Shown here in pieces: positions 27,299-36,010 of a DNA stretch of 64,000 nt. Source of the stretch: Streptosporangium amethystogenes (GTDB lineage: Bacteria > Actinomycetota > Actinomycetes > Streptosporangiales > Streptosporangiaceae); contig NZ_JOEQ01000017.1 of the NCBI RefSeq assembly GCF_000721075.1, positions 1 through 64,000 on the forward strand, given 5' to 3'. The notes under the pieces are model-generated. The model saw nothing but the letters and a program-made list of their open reading frames with translations, searched no databases and was not told the DNA's origin. The position numbers and the translations under genes were made by a program. Numbering within the stretch: position 1 is the first letter of the stretch; the number at the start of each line of letters is the position of its first letter.

Positions 27299-28027
27299 TC
27301 AGGCCAGACAGCGCAGGGCGGCCCTGAGCCTGCGGGCGAGGGGGTGGTCGACGGGGTGGTCGTCCGGCAGACGGCCGACGGTCGCCGCCACGAACGCCGG
27401 AGGCCCCAACTGCTCGCTCATGTCGTCGGCGTGCACCCAGATCCCGTCGGCGGTCAGCTCGACCTGGACCTTCGAACCCTGCTCGGCGAGCACGAACGCG
27501 CCCACCCTGGCCCGCCACCAGGTCCGCTCGTCCTCCTCGTCCTCCGTGACGGGCGCACCGACGTCGTCGGCGTGGGTGGCGTACTCCGAGTCGTAGTGGA
27601 AGGTCTGCAGTCCCACCGGGTACGGTCCCGCGAGGGTCGGCAGCAAGGCGTCGCGGCCGAGCTCGCGCATCCGCTCGCGGGTCTCCCCGTTCTCGCGCCG
27701 CCACTCCTGGAGCACCTCCTCGACCGGAACGTCACGGCGGCGCTCCACGCACCAGGCGTTGAAGGCGTTGAAACCGCCCTCCACGCCCTCGCTCCCGAGC
27801 ATCGCGACGAACCCGTCGATGTCGTCGTCCAGACAGGCGTGGTTGTACAGCTCCTCCCCCGCCAGGTGCCCGAGCACGTCGCGGACCGACCAGCCCGCCG
27901 CCCGCGAGGGACGCCGCCAGCCCTCCGCGTCGAGCCTGGAGAAGAAGCGGTCGAGGCGGGCCGCCTCGGTGTCGAATATGTCGAACGGGTTGAGATCCGC
28001 CAGCGGATCCTTCGATTCTGCGGTCAT
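27299..28027 (-). CDS. Maleylpyruvate isomerase/DinB-like metalloenzyme
   Basis: A 242-residue protein of the mycothiol-dependent maleylpyruvate isomerase N-terminal family. The four-helix bundle starts LDRFFSRLDAEGWRRPSRAAGWSVRDVLGHLAG, and the histidines in GHLAGEELYNHA and FHYDSEYATHADD are likely metal ligands. The C-terminal domain (about 150-240) is a small alpha/beta module common in actinobacterial members. The thiol-dependent substrate is unknown. It is monocistronic. Confidence 0.85.
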   Translation of the reverse strand: MTAESKDPLADLNPFDIFDTEAARLDRFFSRLDAEGWRRPSRAAGWSVRDVLGHLAGEELYNHACLDDDIDGFVAMLGSEGVEGGFNAFNAWCVERRRDVPVEEVLQEWRRENGETRERMRELGRDALLPTLAGPYPVGLQTFHYDSEYATHADDVGAPVTEDEEDERTWWRARVGAFVLAEQGSKVQVELTADGIWVHADDMSEQLGPPAFVAATVGRLPDDHPVDHPLARRLRAALRCLA

Positions 28028-28194
28028 ACCTCAAGCAGTACCCGGGGCTCCGGGGCGCCGCACCAGTCGTCATCGCGGTCCGGAGGTTCTGCACGGGTTG
28101 CAGGATGCGGCCGCGGTTCCTGCGAGTACCCGGGCAACCGGTGAGAGAGCCTTGAGCCGGCCACTCCGTTGAGAGCGTCATTGGCGGCTGCTCG

Positions 28195-29646
28195 TCAGTG
28201 TCCGCCGTGTCCGTGGCCGACGAAGGTCCTGGACGGCTTGCCCGGCGGCACCAGGCCGAGTGCGATCGCGGCCGCGGCCGCGGCGATGATCGCGCACATC
28301 GTGAACCCGGAGACGAAGCCACCGATATCCGCGGCGCCGGGCGTGAAACTCGCCGCGGCGACCGTGGAGACGACGGCGACGCCGATCGACCCGCCGAGTT
28401 CGTGGAAGGTGTTGATGACGCCGGAGGCCACACCCGCCTCGGCCTGAGGAATGTTGGCCAGGGTCGTGGTGGTGGCGGTGACGAACGCCGGGCCGATGCC
28501 CAGGGCGGCGATGACGAATCCCGGCAAAAGGGTGGTGTAGGCGTTGTCCTGGAGGGAGATGCGGGTCATCAGGAGCACACCGGCGGCGGTGATCAGGAAC
28601 GCGATCACGGCGACGGGCCGGCCGCCGACCTTGCCGATGAGGTGGCCGCCCAGCTGCGCGCCGACGGTGATGGCGATCGCGACCGGCAGGAACATCAGGC
28701 CCGTCTCCAGCGCGCTGAACGTGAGGACGTGCTGAAGGTAGAGGGAGCTGAGGAAGAACAGGGCGAGCATCAGCCCGGTCGCGACGAGCATCACGAATGT
28801 TCCTGAGATCACCGGGCGGCGGGCGAGTGTCTCGGCGCGCATCAAAGGTGCCCGGACGCTGCGTTCGATGAGGACGAACACCACGTAGAAGATCACCGCC
28901 CCGGCCAGGGGCAGCAGGGTTCCGGCTGCGCCCCAGCCGGTGTCACCGGCGTTGACGAGGCCGTAGATGAGCAGGGCGGTCGCGGCGGTGACGGCGAGCG
29001 CACCGGGGACGTCCACCCGCTGGCGCGCCGGACGCGGGCCGTCAGCGGGGACGACCGCGGGAAGGGTGAACAGCACCAGCAGCCCGATGGGCACGTTGAC
29101 GAAGAACACCCATTCCCAGCCGGGGCCGGTGGTGAAGAGACCGCCGAGCAGTACGCCCAGTGCGGCTCCGGTGCCGCCGATCGCCGCCCACACGCCCAGG
29201 GCGCGGTTGCGCCACCGGCCGTGGAAGGTACTCATGATGATCGCCAGCGCCGACGGTGACAGCAGCGCGGCGCCGACTCCCTGGACGGCGCGGCCCACGA
29301 TGAGCACGGTGCCGTTCGGGGCCAGACCGCAGGCCAGCGAGGCAAGGGTGAAGAGGGCAAGGCCCGCCAGCAGCGTGCGTCGCGCGCCGAGCGCGTCGGA
29401 GAGCCGTCCGCCGAGCACCATCAGGCCGCCGAAGCACAGCGTGTACGTCGTCACCACCCAGGTGAGTGCTTCGCGGCCGAGGGCAAGGTCACCGCCGATG
29501 GTGGGCAGGGCGACCTGAACGACGGTGATGTCGACGATCAGTATGAACTGAGCCAGGCAGAGCAGGAGCAGTGTGGTCCGCCACCGGGAATCGGGTGGTG
29601 TTTCCGCGGGTGCCGGTGGGGTGTGCACGGAGTGACCGTGATTCAT
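28195..29646 (-). CDS. MFS multidrug efflux transporter (DHA2, EmrB/QacA type)
   Basis: A 483-residue proton-coupled exporter with about 14 membrane spans. The family motif is at the first span (LIVDITVVQVALPTIGGDL), motif A-like GGRLSDALGARR follows span 2, and motif C-like GTGAALGVLLGG lies in span 5. The ATG at 29646 has GGGAG 8 bases upstream. The tail ends in a histidine-rich VGHGHGGH. A 40-base palindrome 39 bases upstream and a divergent TetR gene make a standard drug-induced efflux switch. Confidence 0.94.
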   Translation of the reverse strand: MNHGHSVHTPPAPAETPPDSRWRTTLLLLCLAQFILIVDITVVQVALPTIGGDLALGREALTWVVTTYTLCFGGLMVLGGRLSDALGARRTLLAGLALFTLASLACGLAPNGTVLIVGRAVQGVGAALLSPSALAIIMSTFHGRWRNRALGVWAAIGGTGAALGVLLGGLFTTGPGWEWVFFVNVPIGLLVLFTLPAVVPADGPRPARQRVDVPGALAVTAATALLIYGLVNAGDTGWGAAGTLLPLAGAVIFYVVFVLIERSVRAPLMRAETLARRPVISGTFVMLVATGLMLALFFLSSLYLQHVLTFSALETGLMFLPVAIAITVGAQLGGHLIGKVGGRPVAVIAFLITAAGVLLMTRISLQDNAYTTLLPGFVIAALGIGPAFVTATTTTLANIPQAEAGVASGVINTFHELGGSIGVAVVSTVAAASFTPGAADIGGFVSGFTMCAIIAAAAAAIALGLVPPGKPSRTFVGHGHGGH

Positions 29647-29684
29647 AACGTGATCTCCCTGGAATTTCACAGGCTCGATGTCGA

Positions 29685-29724
29685 GGTTTCATAACCCGAA
29701 CACTAGTGTTCGGATTATGAAACC
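29685..29724. promoter_or_regulatory. 40-base palindromic TetR operator
   Basis: The two 20-base halves (29685-29704 and 29705-29724) are complementary at 19 of 20 positions, centred on ACTAGT. The core CCGAACACTAGTGTTCGG resembles a second site at 30456-30475. It sits between the divergent efflux and TetR genes and would cover the promoters of both. Confidence 0.88.
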
Positions 29725-29803
29725 ATGCCGGGGTAGGGCATGTCGACCGCGAGGTCACGAATGAGGACCTGTGGGGCGAGGACGCGTCGCCTACGCTTCC
29801 GTC

Positions 29804-30430
29804 ATGCCCACCACGCACAAGGACGCAGGCGCCGACTCCCCAGTACGCAACCCTTCGCCGGGGAGTCGGCGCCGGGCCGATGCCGAACGGAGCGTCACGG
29901 CCATCCTGGACGCCGCGTTGACGGCCTTCGGCGAGAACCCCGAGGTCAGCATGACCGGCATCGCTCGCGCCGCCGGTGTCGGCCGGGTCACCCTCTACAG
30001 CCACTTCCCCTCGCGGGAGGACCTCCTCGACGCGGTCATGACGCATGCCGTCCAGGAGGCCAACGCCGCACTCGGCGCCGAATCCTCACCGGAGATTCCC
30101 GTACGAGAAGCCCTGGAAATGCTGATCGGCTCGTCCTGGCGGATTCTGAGCCGGTACGGCCGCCTGCAGCCGACCGCCCTTCGAATCCTGGGCCCCGAAC
30201 GCGTGCGAGAGCATCACGACCAGCCGCTGGTTCGCGTCCGCGACATCATCGTCCGAGGCCGGCGCGAGGGCGTGATTCGCGACGACCTGCCCGAGAGCTG
30301 GCTTGTCACCGTTTTCTACAGCCTGTTGCACGCGGCCGCCCTCGAAGTGGATGCGGGCCGCCTGCCGGCGGAGACCGCCGCCGACACGCTGACGACGACC
30401 CTCCTTTCCACCCTGGGCGTCTCCACTTGA
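29804..30430 (+). CDS. TetR-family repressor of the efflux pump
   Basis: A 208-residue regulator with helix-turn-helix SVTAILDAALTAFGENPEVS then IARAAGVGRVTLYSHFPSRED, and a C-terminal effector domain of the TetR_C group seen with MFS pumps. The ATG at 29804 is where the conserved protein starts; an earlier in-frame codon exists. It is divergent from the pump with the palindromic operator between them. A second copy of the operator core lies 20 bases after its stop. Confidence 0.93.
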   Translation: MPTTHKDAGADSPVRNPSPGSRRRADAERSVTAILDAALTAFGENPEVSMTGIARAAGVGRVTLYSHFPSREDLLDAVMTHAVQEANAALGAESSPEIPVREALEMLIGSSWRILSRYGRLQPTALRILGPERVREHHDQPLVRVRDIIVRGRREGVIRDDLPESWLVTVFYSLLHAAALEVDAGRLPAETAADTLTTTLLSTLGVST

Positions 30431-30449
30431 TCTGCCGACGCGACACCCT

Positions 30450-30481
30450 CACTGATCCGAACAGTATCGTTCGGATCAGTG
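30450..30481. promoter_or_regulatory. Second TetR operator, in front of a truncated hydrolase
   Basis: CACTGATCCGAAC and GTTCGGATCAGTG form a perfect 13-base inverted repeat around AGTATC. The inner part CCGAACAGTATCGTTCGG matches the core of the efflux operator at 15 of 18 positions. It directly precedes the hydrolase stub, so the lost gene was probably a member of this regulon. Confidence 0.75.
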
Positions 30482-30489
30482 AGGTATCG

Positions 30490-30609
30490 GTGGCTGGTGA
30501 GAGTTATGTGGGCACACCGTCAGTCCGGTTCCACTACTCGCGGGCCGGCAGCGGCCCGCCGGTGGTGCTCCTGCCGGGAGCGGGAGACTCCGAACGGATG
30601 ACGCGCTAG
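30490..30609 (+). pseudogene. Alpha/beta-hydrolase, N-terminal remnant
   Basis: A GTG-started 39-codon frame encodes SVRFHYSRAGSGPPVVLLPGAG, the standard N-terminal strands and oxyanion region of an alpha/beta-hydrolase. It then stops after DSERMTR. Family members have 250-300 residues, so everything from the nucleophile elbow onward is missing. The stop overlaps the stop of the convergent kinase gene, which suggests a deletion ending there. Confidence 0.72.
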
Positions 30610-32147
30610 TCATCGTCGTCATCGCTGCTGTGATGGAGCGGCCCGGACTGGTCACCGTCCACCTGGCCGTCCACCTGGAAGACGAGCCCCGAGGTTCGCA
30701 GGAAGTCGACGAGCGGCCCGTCCGAGGCGAGCCTGCCCTTGCGCCGCGCCTCGCTCAGCTCACGGCCGAGCTTGCCCAGTTCGTCGCGGGCCTTCCCGTT
30801 GTCGCCCTCCTGGAGTTTCCCGGCGAGTTTGGCGATCCTCTCGCGGACCTTGCGGGCCGTCTTGGGGTCGATCTTCCCCTGTAGCTCCTGCGCGGTGACC
30901 GCCTGCGCCAGGGCCGCCAGACGTGCCTGCCATCCGTCCGCCGCCGGCGCGGTCGGGCTGGGCGCGGGGGCCGGTGCCGCGGACGCGCTCGGCGAGACGG
31001 CGGGGGTCGGTGACACGGGTGCGGACGACGCCGGGGAGGGCGCCTTCGAGGGCGCCGCCGACGTGATCGCGGGTGACGCCGCCGCGGTGCCCTGTCCCGC
31101 CGGATCCGGCGAGGCCGACACCCACAGGGCCACCAGCACCGGCAGGGCCACCACGCCCAGCAGGATCGCGACGAACATGCCGGGTGAACTCTCCCGCAGG
31201 AACCTCGTCGCACGCCCCGGCCACGCCTGCGCCGGCGGGCCGCCCGTCCCGGCGGAGACCGGAGACACCGAGGGCAGCACAGAGGTCGGCGCCGGAGGCC
31301 CGGACGCGTGCGGCGCCCTGCGGGGCGTCGCGGCCAGGAGCCGGCGGACGACCTCTCCCCCGGTGGGCCGCGCGGCGGGGTCCTTCTCCAGCAGGGCCAG
31401 GACGAGCCTCTCCAGCTCCGCGGGGATGCCGGGCCGGTGGCGGCCGGGCGGGTCCGGGCGGGCGCCGACGTGCTGGGAGATCACCTCCGTGGCCGTGCCG
31501 ACGAACGGGGGCCGCCCGCAGAGCAGCTCGTAGCAGACGCAGCCGAGCGCGTACAGATCGGCGGCCGCGTTTCCGGGCTCGCCGCGGATCTGCTCGGGCG
31601 ACAGGTAGGCGGCCGTGCCGATGACGGTGCCCACCGAGGTCAGTCGCATCGCGGCCTCGGTCGCGACCCTGGCCGTACCGAAGTCGACGACCTTGAGCAC
31701 GCCGCCCGCCCCCAGATGCAGGTTCGCCGGTTTGACGTCGCGGTGCACGACCCCGGCCTGGTGCGCGGCGTCCAGCCCGAGCGCGATCTGCCCCGCCAGG
31801 CGGCACGTCTCGGCCACGCTCAGCGGTCCGCGCTCGGCCAGCTCGGCGGCGAGATCCCGGCCGGTCAGCAACTCCATCACCAGGTACGGGCGGCCCTCGT
31901 GCTCGCCCATGTCGAGCACGGTCACCACGTTGGGGTGGATGATGCGCGCGGCGGTCCTGGCCTCCCTGGCGAACCTCTCGCGCACCGCGGCGTCGGCCAC
32001 CCGCGGTGCCAGGATCTTGACTGCCACCGGCCAGCCGGGCCGCAGGTCGTAACCGCGCCAGACCTCGCCCGTGCCGCCGTGGCCGATCAGCTCGTCCAGC
32101 CGGTACCGCCCGGCGAGCACCACGGCCGCCCCTTCCCAAACCGCCAT
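30606..32147 (-). CDS. Membrane-anchored serine/threonine protein kinase
   Basis: A 513-residue PknB-type kinase. The kinase domain (15-272) has the glycine loop GHGGTGEV, VAVK with Lys44, HRDVKPAN with Asp137 and DFG at 155-157; the usual APE is SPE. A Pro-rich linker leads to one membrane span (324-344), a Ala/Pro/Ser-rich stretch and an extracellular charged helical region (about 400-480). The last residues are five consecutive aspartates. No PASTA domain is present. It is monocistronic. Confidence 0.94.
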   Translation of the reverse strand: MAVWEGAAVVLAGRYRLDELIGHGGTGEVWRGYDLRPGWPVAVKILAPRVADAAVRERFAREARTAARIIHPNVVTVLDMGEHEGRPYLVMELLTGRDLAAELAERGPLSVAETCRLAGQIALGLDAAHQAGVVHRDVKPANLHLGAGGVLKVVDFGTARVATEAAMRLTSVGTVIGTAAYLSPEQIRGEPGNAAADLYALGCVCYELLCGRPPFVGTATEVISQHVGARPDPPGRHRPGIPAELERLVLALLEKDPAARPTGGEVVRRLLAATPRRAPHASGPPAPTSVLPSVSPVSAGTGGPPAQAWPGRATRFLRESSPGMFVAILLGVVALPVLVALWVSASPDPAGQGTAAASPAITSAAPSKAPSPASSAPVSPTPAVSPSASAAPAPAPSPTAPAADGWQARLAALAQAVTAQELQGKIDPKTARKVRERIAKLAGKLQEGDNGKARDELGKLGRELSEARRKGRLASDGPLVDFLRTSGLVFQVDGQVDGDQSGPLHHSSDDDDD

Positions 32148-32261
32148 GATCTCCCGCCATCAACTCCGAGCCCGGCAATTGGCACACAACTGTAGGGTGC
32201 CTCGCCGGGACCGCGGGACAAGATCGTGTTCCGGTTTCCCGAGACCCGCCGCTTTCCCTGT

Positions 32262-32283
32262 CAATCCGTTCATTGATGGATTG
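32262..32283. promoter_or_regulatory. 22-base TetR operator, copy 1
   Basis: CAATCC (32262-32267) and GGATTG (32278-32283) flank a 10-base centre. The site has the same length and half-site pattern as the one at 33031-33052 and lies 34 bases upstream of the TetR start. Confidence 0.65.
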
Positions 32284-32316
32284 CGAGGTAGGGGCATCAC
32301 GACCAGACTGTCCGGC

Positions 32317-33030
32317 ATGAGGAAGAGCGAGGAAGACGTCTCCGCACCCCCGGCCCGCCGCCGGGGACGCCCGCCCAGGGACAGGTCCGCGCCGGCCACC
32401 TCCGACCGCGTCCTCGCGGCGGCGACCGACCTCTTCGCCCGGCACGGGGCCGACGGCGTCTCCATGCGCGACATCGCCGCCCGGGTCGGCATCGACGTCT
32501 CCAGCGTGCACCACCACTTCCCCTCGAAGGCGTCGCTGTACGACGCCTGCTTCGCCCGCGTCTTCGAGCTGGAACGGGCGACGCTCACGCCGCCGGTGCG
32601 CGCCCTCCTCGACGCGGCGCGCTCCGGACCGGCGGCCGACGTGGTGCGCGCCATGCACGACCTGGTGGACGCGTTCGTGGACTTCCTCGACGACCACCCC
32701 CAGACCACGTTCCTGTGGCTGCGCCGGTGGCTGGACCCCAGCCTCCACCTGTCGCTGGACGAGGCGTACTCGCTGCCGATCTACGGCGAGATCGAGCGGG
32801 CCCTGCTGGCGGCGGCCACCCGCGGCCTGGTCGTCGAGCCGACGCCGCACATCACCGTGCGCGGCCTGGTCTGGGCGGCCCACGGCCACGTGACCTCCCT
32901 GGCCGCCCTGACCGCCCGGGGGGGCGATCCGGTGACCGCGGACCGCGAGCGGCGCGAGTTCCGCGCCTACGCCCACCGTTTCGTCGACCGGCTCTACGCA
33001 CCCCCTGGCGCGGGGGCCGTGGACGGTTAA
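32317..33030 (+). CDS. TetR-family regulator of the adjacent monooxygenase
   Basis: A 237-residue regulator with a basic N-terminal arm (RRRGRPPRDRS) and helix-turn-helix ATDLFARHGADGVSMRDIAARVGIDVSSVHHHFPSK. The ATG at 32317 is chosen because homology starts there. Matching 22-base inverted repeats lie before it and before the fusion gene 35 bases downstream, so it probably represses itself and that gene. The effector is unknown. Confidence 0.92.
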   Translation: MRKSEEDVSAPPARRRGRPPRDRSAPATSDRVLAAATDLFARHGADGVSMRDIAARVGIDVSSVHHHFPSKASLYDACFARVFELERATLTPPVRALLDAARSGPAADVVRAMHDLVDAFVDFLDDHPQTTFLWLRRWLDPSLHLSLDEAYSLPIYGEIERALLAAATRGLVVEPTPHITVRGLVWAAHGHVTSLAALTARGGDPVTADRERREFRAYAHRFVDRLYAPPGAGAVDG

Positions 33031-33052
33031 TAATCCATCATCCGATGGATTA
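33031..33052. promoter_or_regulatory. 22-base TetR operator, copy 2
   Basis: TAATCCAT and ATGGATTA form a perfect 8-base inverted repeat around CATCCG, starting at the first base after the TetR stop and ending 13 bases before the fusion gene start. Bound repressor would lie at the ribosome-site region of that gene. Confidence 0.75.
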
Positions 33053-33065
33053 TGGGAGGCAGCGG

Positions 33066-35237
33066 ATGAGCTCAGCGGAACCGGGCCGGGGAGTGACCCT
33101 CGGAGGCGCCGGCGCACCGGGCCGGGGGGTGACCGCCGTCATCGGTGGCGGCGCCGCGGGCATAGCCGCGGCCAAGGCCCTCATCGAGGCCGGCCTGCCG
33201 GTGCTCGGCATCGAGCGCGCCACCTGTTTCGGCGGCCTGTGGCGGCTGGACGCCGGCACCGCGTCCTACGAGGGCCTCCGCCTCAACACGAGCAAGCCGC
33301 GCACCGAGTTCTCCGACTTCCCCATGCCCGCCGAGTGGCCCGACTACCCGACCCGCGCCCAGATGCTGGAGTACCTGCGGTCGTACGCCGAGCACTTCGG
33401 GATCGGCGAGAGTTTCCGGTTCGCCACCACGCTCGAATCGGCCCGGCGTACCGGCGACGGCTGGGAGCTGGCGCTGACCGGCCCCGACGGGCCGTACACC
33501 GAGACGGTGGAGCATCTTGTGGTGGCCAACGGCCACAACCACGAGCCCCGCCACCCCGAACCGCCGTACCCGGGGACGTTCACCGGCACCGAGTCACACG
33601 CGCACGGCTACGTCACCCCCGCCGAGCTGGCCGGGAAGCGGGTGCTCGTCGTGGGCACCGGCAACTCCGCGATGGACATCGCCGCCGAGCTCGTCGGCCA
33701 CGCGTCCACCGTGCTGCTCTCGGCCAGGCGCGGTGTCTGGGTGCTGCCCAAACGGCTGCTCGGCCGCCCCTCCGACCAGCTCAACGGCGCCCTCGCCGCC
33801 CTGCTCCCCTGGCGGGTGCGCCAGGTGGTCTCCCAGGCGGTGCTCAGGGTCGCCGACCGGAAACCCGCCGGGCCGCGCCTGGCCGCCCCCCGCCGAGGCG
33901 TGCTCCAGGACCACCCGACCCTGAGCGACTCCGTTCCCGAGCTGATCGCGAGAGGAGAGATCCTCGCGCGGCAGGGCATCGCGCGCCTGGACGGCTCCCG
34001 GGTCCACTTCGCCGACGGACAGGCGGACGAGGTGGACCACATCGTGTGGTGCACCGGCTACCGGGCCGTGACCCCGTTCCTCGACACGGACACGGTGCCC
34101 GACCCGGCGAGCCTGCTGCTCTACCGCCACGTCTTCCCCATCGGCGACGACTCGATCAGCTACGTCGGGCTGATGCAGTCGACCGGCTCGGCGTTGCCCG
34201 TCGTCGAGGCGCAGGGCCGCCTGGTGGCCGCCGTACGGACCGGAACCCATCGGTTGCCCGATCCGGAGAGCGCGCGGCGGATCGCCTCGGCCGAGCTCGA
34301 CGCCGCGCGGGAGCGCTGGGGACAGCGCAGGCCGCACATGCGGATCGACGTCGACCAGTACCTCCGCGTCGTGAACCGCGAGCTGCGCCCGTCCCCGGCG
34401 CGCACGCTGGCCGGGCGCCGGATCCTGGTCACCGGCGCGGCGGGCACCTTCGGCAGGGCGATGAGCGCGCGGTTCACCGCCCAGGGCGCGCGGGTGGTCG
34501 GCCTGGACGTCGTCCGTCCCACCGCCCGCCCCGACGGCTCCGACATACCGATCATCGCGTGCGACATCACCTCCCAGGAGTCCGTCGACGCCGCGGTGGC
34601 GGAGGCCTCGGCCCTGCTCGGCGGCATCGACCTGCTGATCAACAACGCCGGCCGGGGCGGGCCCGCCCCGGCCGAACTCGCCCCGGGCGACGAGGTGGAG
34701 GCGCAGCTGCGGCTGAACCTGCTCGGCGCCTGGAGGGTGACGGCGACGGTCATGCCCCACCTGGTACGTGCCAGGGGGCAGGTGGTCTTCATCGCCTCAC
34801 GGATGGCGGTCCTGCCGCTGCCGCTGGCGGCGGCGTACGGCGTCTCCAAGCGCGCGCTCGCGGCCTACGCCGACGCGCTCCGCCTTGAGGTCGGCACGCA
34901 CGTCGGCGTGACGACCGTCTACCCGAGCATGGTCCGCAGCCCGATCCACGACAGCACGAGACAGGCCGGGCTCTCCCTGGACGCGGTGTCCCGGCCGGAA
35001 CCTGTCGAGGGCGTGGTCGACGCGATCGTCCGCGCGGTCACCGCCCGCCGTGCCCCCCGTGACGTGGCGACCACCCGCCGGGGGCGGGTCGAGATGATGG
35101 TGGGCAGGCACGCCCCCGCCCTGGCCGACCGTCTCGTCCGGCGCACCGTCGCCGCCCGGATGGCGGCCGGCGACTTCGCGGACGCCCCCCTCGCGGCGGG
35201 CATGGTGCGCCGGCACCTGCGCCGGCCGGAACCATGA
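33066..35237 (+). CDS. Fusion of flavin-containing monooxygenase and short-chain dehydrogenase
   Basis: A 723-residue two-domain protein. Residues about 20-440 are a class B flavin monooxygenase: FAD site VIGGGAAGIAAAK, the FMO fingerprint region TGTESHAHGY and the NADPH site VLVVGTGNSAMD. Residues about 445-700 are a classical SDR: TGAAGTFG, NNAG, and the Ser-Tyr-Lys set in IASRM and AAYGVSKRAL. GGGAGG lies 5 bases before the ATG. The fusion suggests oxygenation and alcohol or ketone oxidoreduction of one substrate. Which step comes first is not visible. A TetR gene and operator immediately precede it. Confidence 0.92.
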   Translation: MSSAEPGRGVTLGGAGAPGRGVTAVIGGGAAGIAAAKALIEAGLPVLGIERATCFGGLWRLDAGTASYEGLRLNTSKPRTEFSDFPMPAEWPDYPTRAQMLEYLRSYAEHFGIGESFRFATTLESARRTGDGWELALTGPDGPYTETVEHLVVANGHNHEPRHPEPPYPGTFTGTESHAHGYVTPAELAGKRVLVVGTGNSAMDIAAELVGHASTVLLSARRGVWVLPKRLLGRPSDQLNGALAALLPWRVRQVVSQAVLRVADRKPAGPRLAAPRRGVLQDHPTLSDSVPELIARGEILARQGIARLDGSRVHFADGQADEVDHIVWCTGYRAVTPFLDTDTVPDPASLLLYRHVFPIGDDSISYVGLMQSTGSALPVVEAQGRLVAAVRTGTHRLPDPESARRIASAELDAARERWGQRRPHMRIDVDQYLRVVNRELRPSPARTLAGRRILVTGAAGTFGRAMSARFTAQGARVVGLDVVRPTARPDGSDIPIIACDITSQESVDAAVAEASALLGGIDLLINNAGRGGPAPAELAPGDEVEAQLRLNLLGAWRVTATVMPHLVRARGQVVFIASRMAVLPLPLAAAYGVSKRALAAYADALRLEVGTHVGVTTVYPSMVRSPIHDSTRQAGLSLDAVSRPEPVEGVVDAIVRAVTARRAPRDVATTRRGRVEMMVGRHAPALADRLVRRTVAARMAAGDFADAPLAAGMVRRHLRRPEP

Positions 35238-35332
35238 CCACCCGCCGCGCGGTCGCCTGAGCGCGATGTGACTCGGGCGAACCGAATGCCGGGAACGGTG
35301 GTGATCCACTCCGACGACGCGGCCGCGCGCCG

Positions 35333-36004
35333 TCACCGGGCGGCGGCACCGGTCCGCAGTCGCCCGCCCGTGCGTCGCCAGCGGGTGAGCCCGCCGTCCA
35401 GCGGACGGGCCCGGAAGCCGTGGTCTCGGAGGAGGAGCACGGCTTCGGAGGAGACCACGCAGTAGGGGCCGCCGCAGTAGGCCACGATCTCGGCGTCCCC
35501 GGGCAGTTCGTCGAGTCGGTCCCGCAGCTCGGCCAGCGGAACCGACACCGCCCCCGGCACATGGCCGCGGGCGTGGTCGGCGGCCGGGCGGACGTCGACG
35601 ATCACGATGCCGGGGTCGTCGAGACGCGCGGCGAGCTCGTCGGCGGTCACCGCCTCCAGGACCGCCACCTCGCCGAGGTGCTCGGACACCGCCTCCCGCA
35701 GATCGGCGAGCCTTTCCGCGGCGAAGTCCTGCAGCTCGCCCAGGAAGCGCGAGACCCGCTCGTCGGCCAGCCGGTAGTAGACCCGGGTACCCGCCTTGCG
35801 GCTCGTCACCAGGTGAGCCGCGCGGAGCTGCTGCAGCTGGGCCGAGGTGTTCTTCAGCGGGATGTCCGCCTCCTCGGACAGCTGCTCGACGGTGCGCTCC
35901 CCCTGGTCGAGCACATCGAGCAGCCTCAGCCGCACCGGACTGGCCAGCGTCCTGCCGATCCGGGCCAGCTGCCGGTAGATGGGCTCCTCGGGAAACTCCG
36001 CCAT
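35333..36004 (-). CDS. ArsR-family regulator fused to a rhodanese domain
   Basis: A 223-residue protein. The winged helix (about 10-95) reads LASPVRLRLLDVLDQGERTVEQLSEEADIPLKNTSAQLQQLRAAHLVTSRKAGTRVYYRLAD in order, and the rhodanese domain (about 120-215) has IVDVRPAADHARGHVPGA and the active loop YCGGPYC. Such ArsR-rhodanese proteins are widespread and are thought to sense sulfur or redox state; no target is visible here. It lies 6 bases after the cupin gene, so both are probably co-transcribed. (Motif order only; the helix text spans residues 18-80.). Confidence 0.92.
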   Translation of the reverse strand: MAEFPEEPIYRQLARIGRTLASPVRLRLLDVLDQGERTVEQLSEEADIPLKNTSAQLQQLRAAHLVTSRKAGTRVYYRLADERVSRFLGELQDFAAERLADLREAVSEHLGEVAVLEAVTADELAARLDDPGIVIVDVRPAADHARGHVPGAVSVPLAELRDRLDELPGDAEIVAYCGGPYCVVSSEAVLLLRDHGFRARPLDGGLTRWRRTGGRLRTGAAAR

Positions 36005-36010
36005 GACCCG

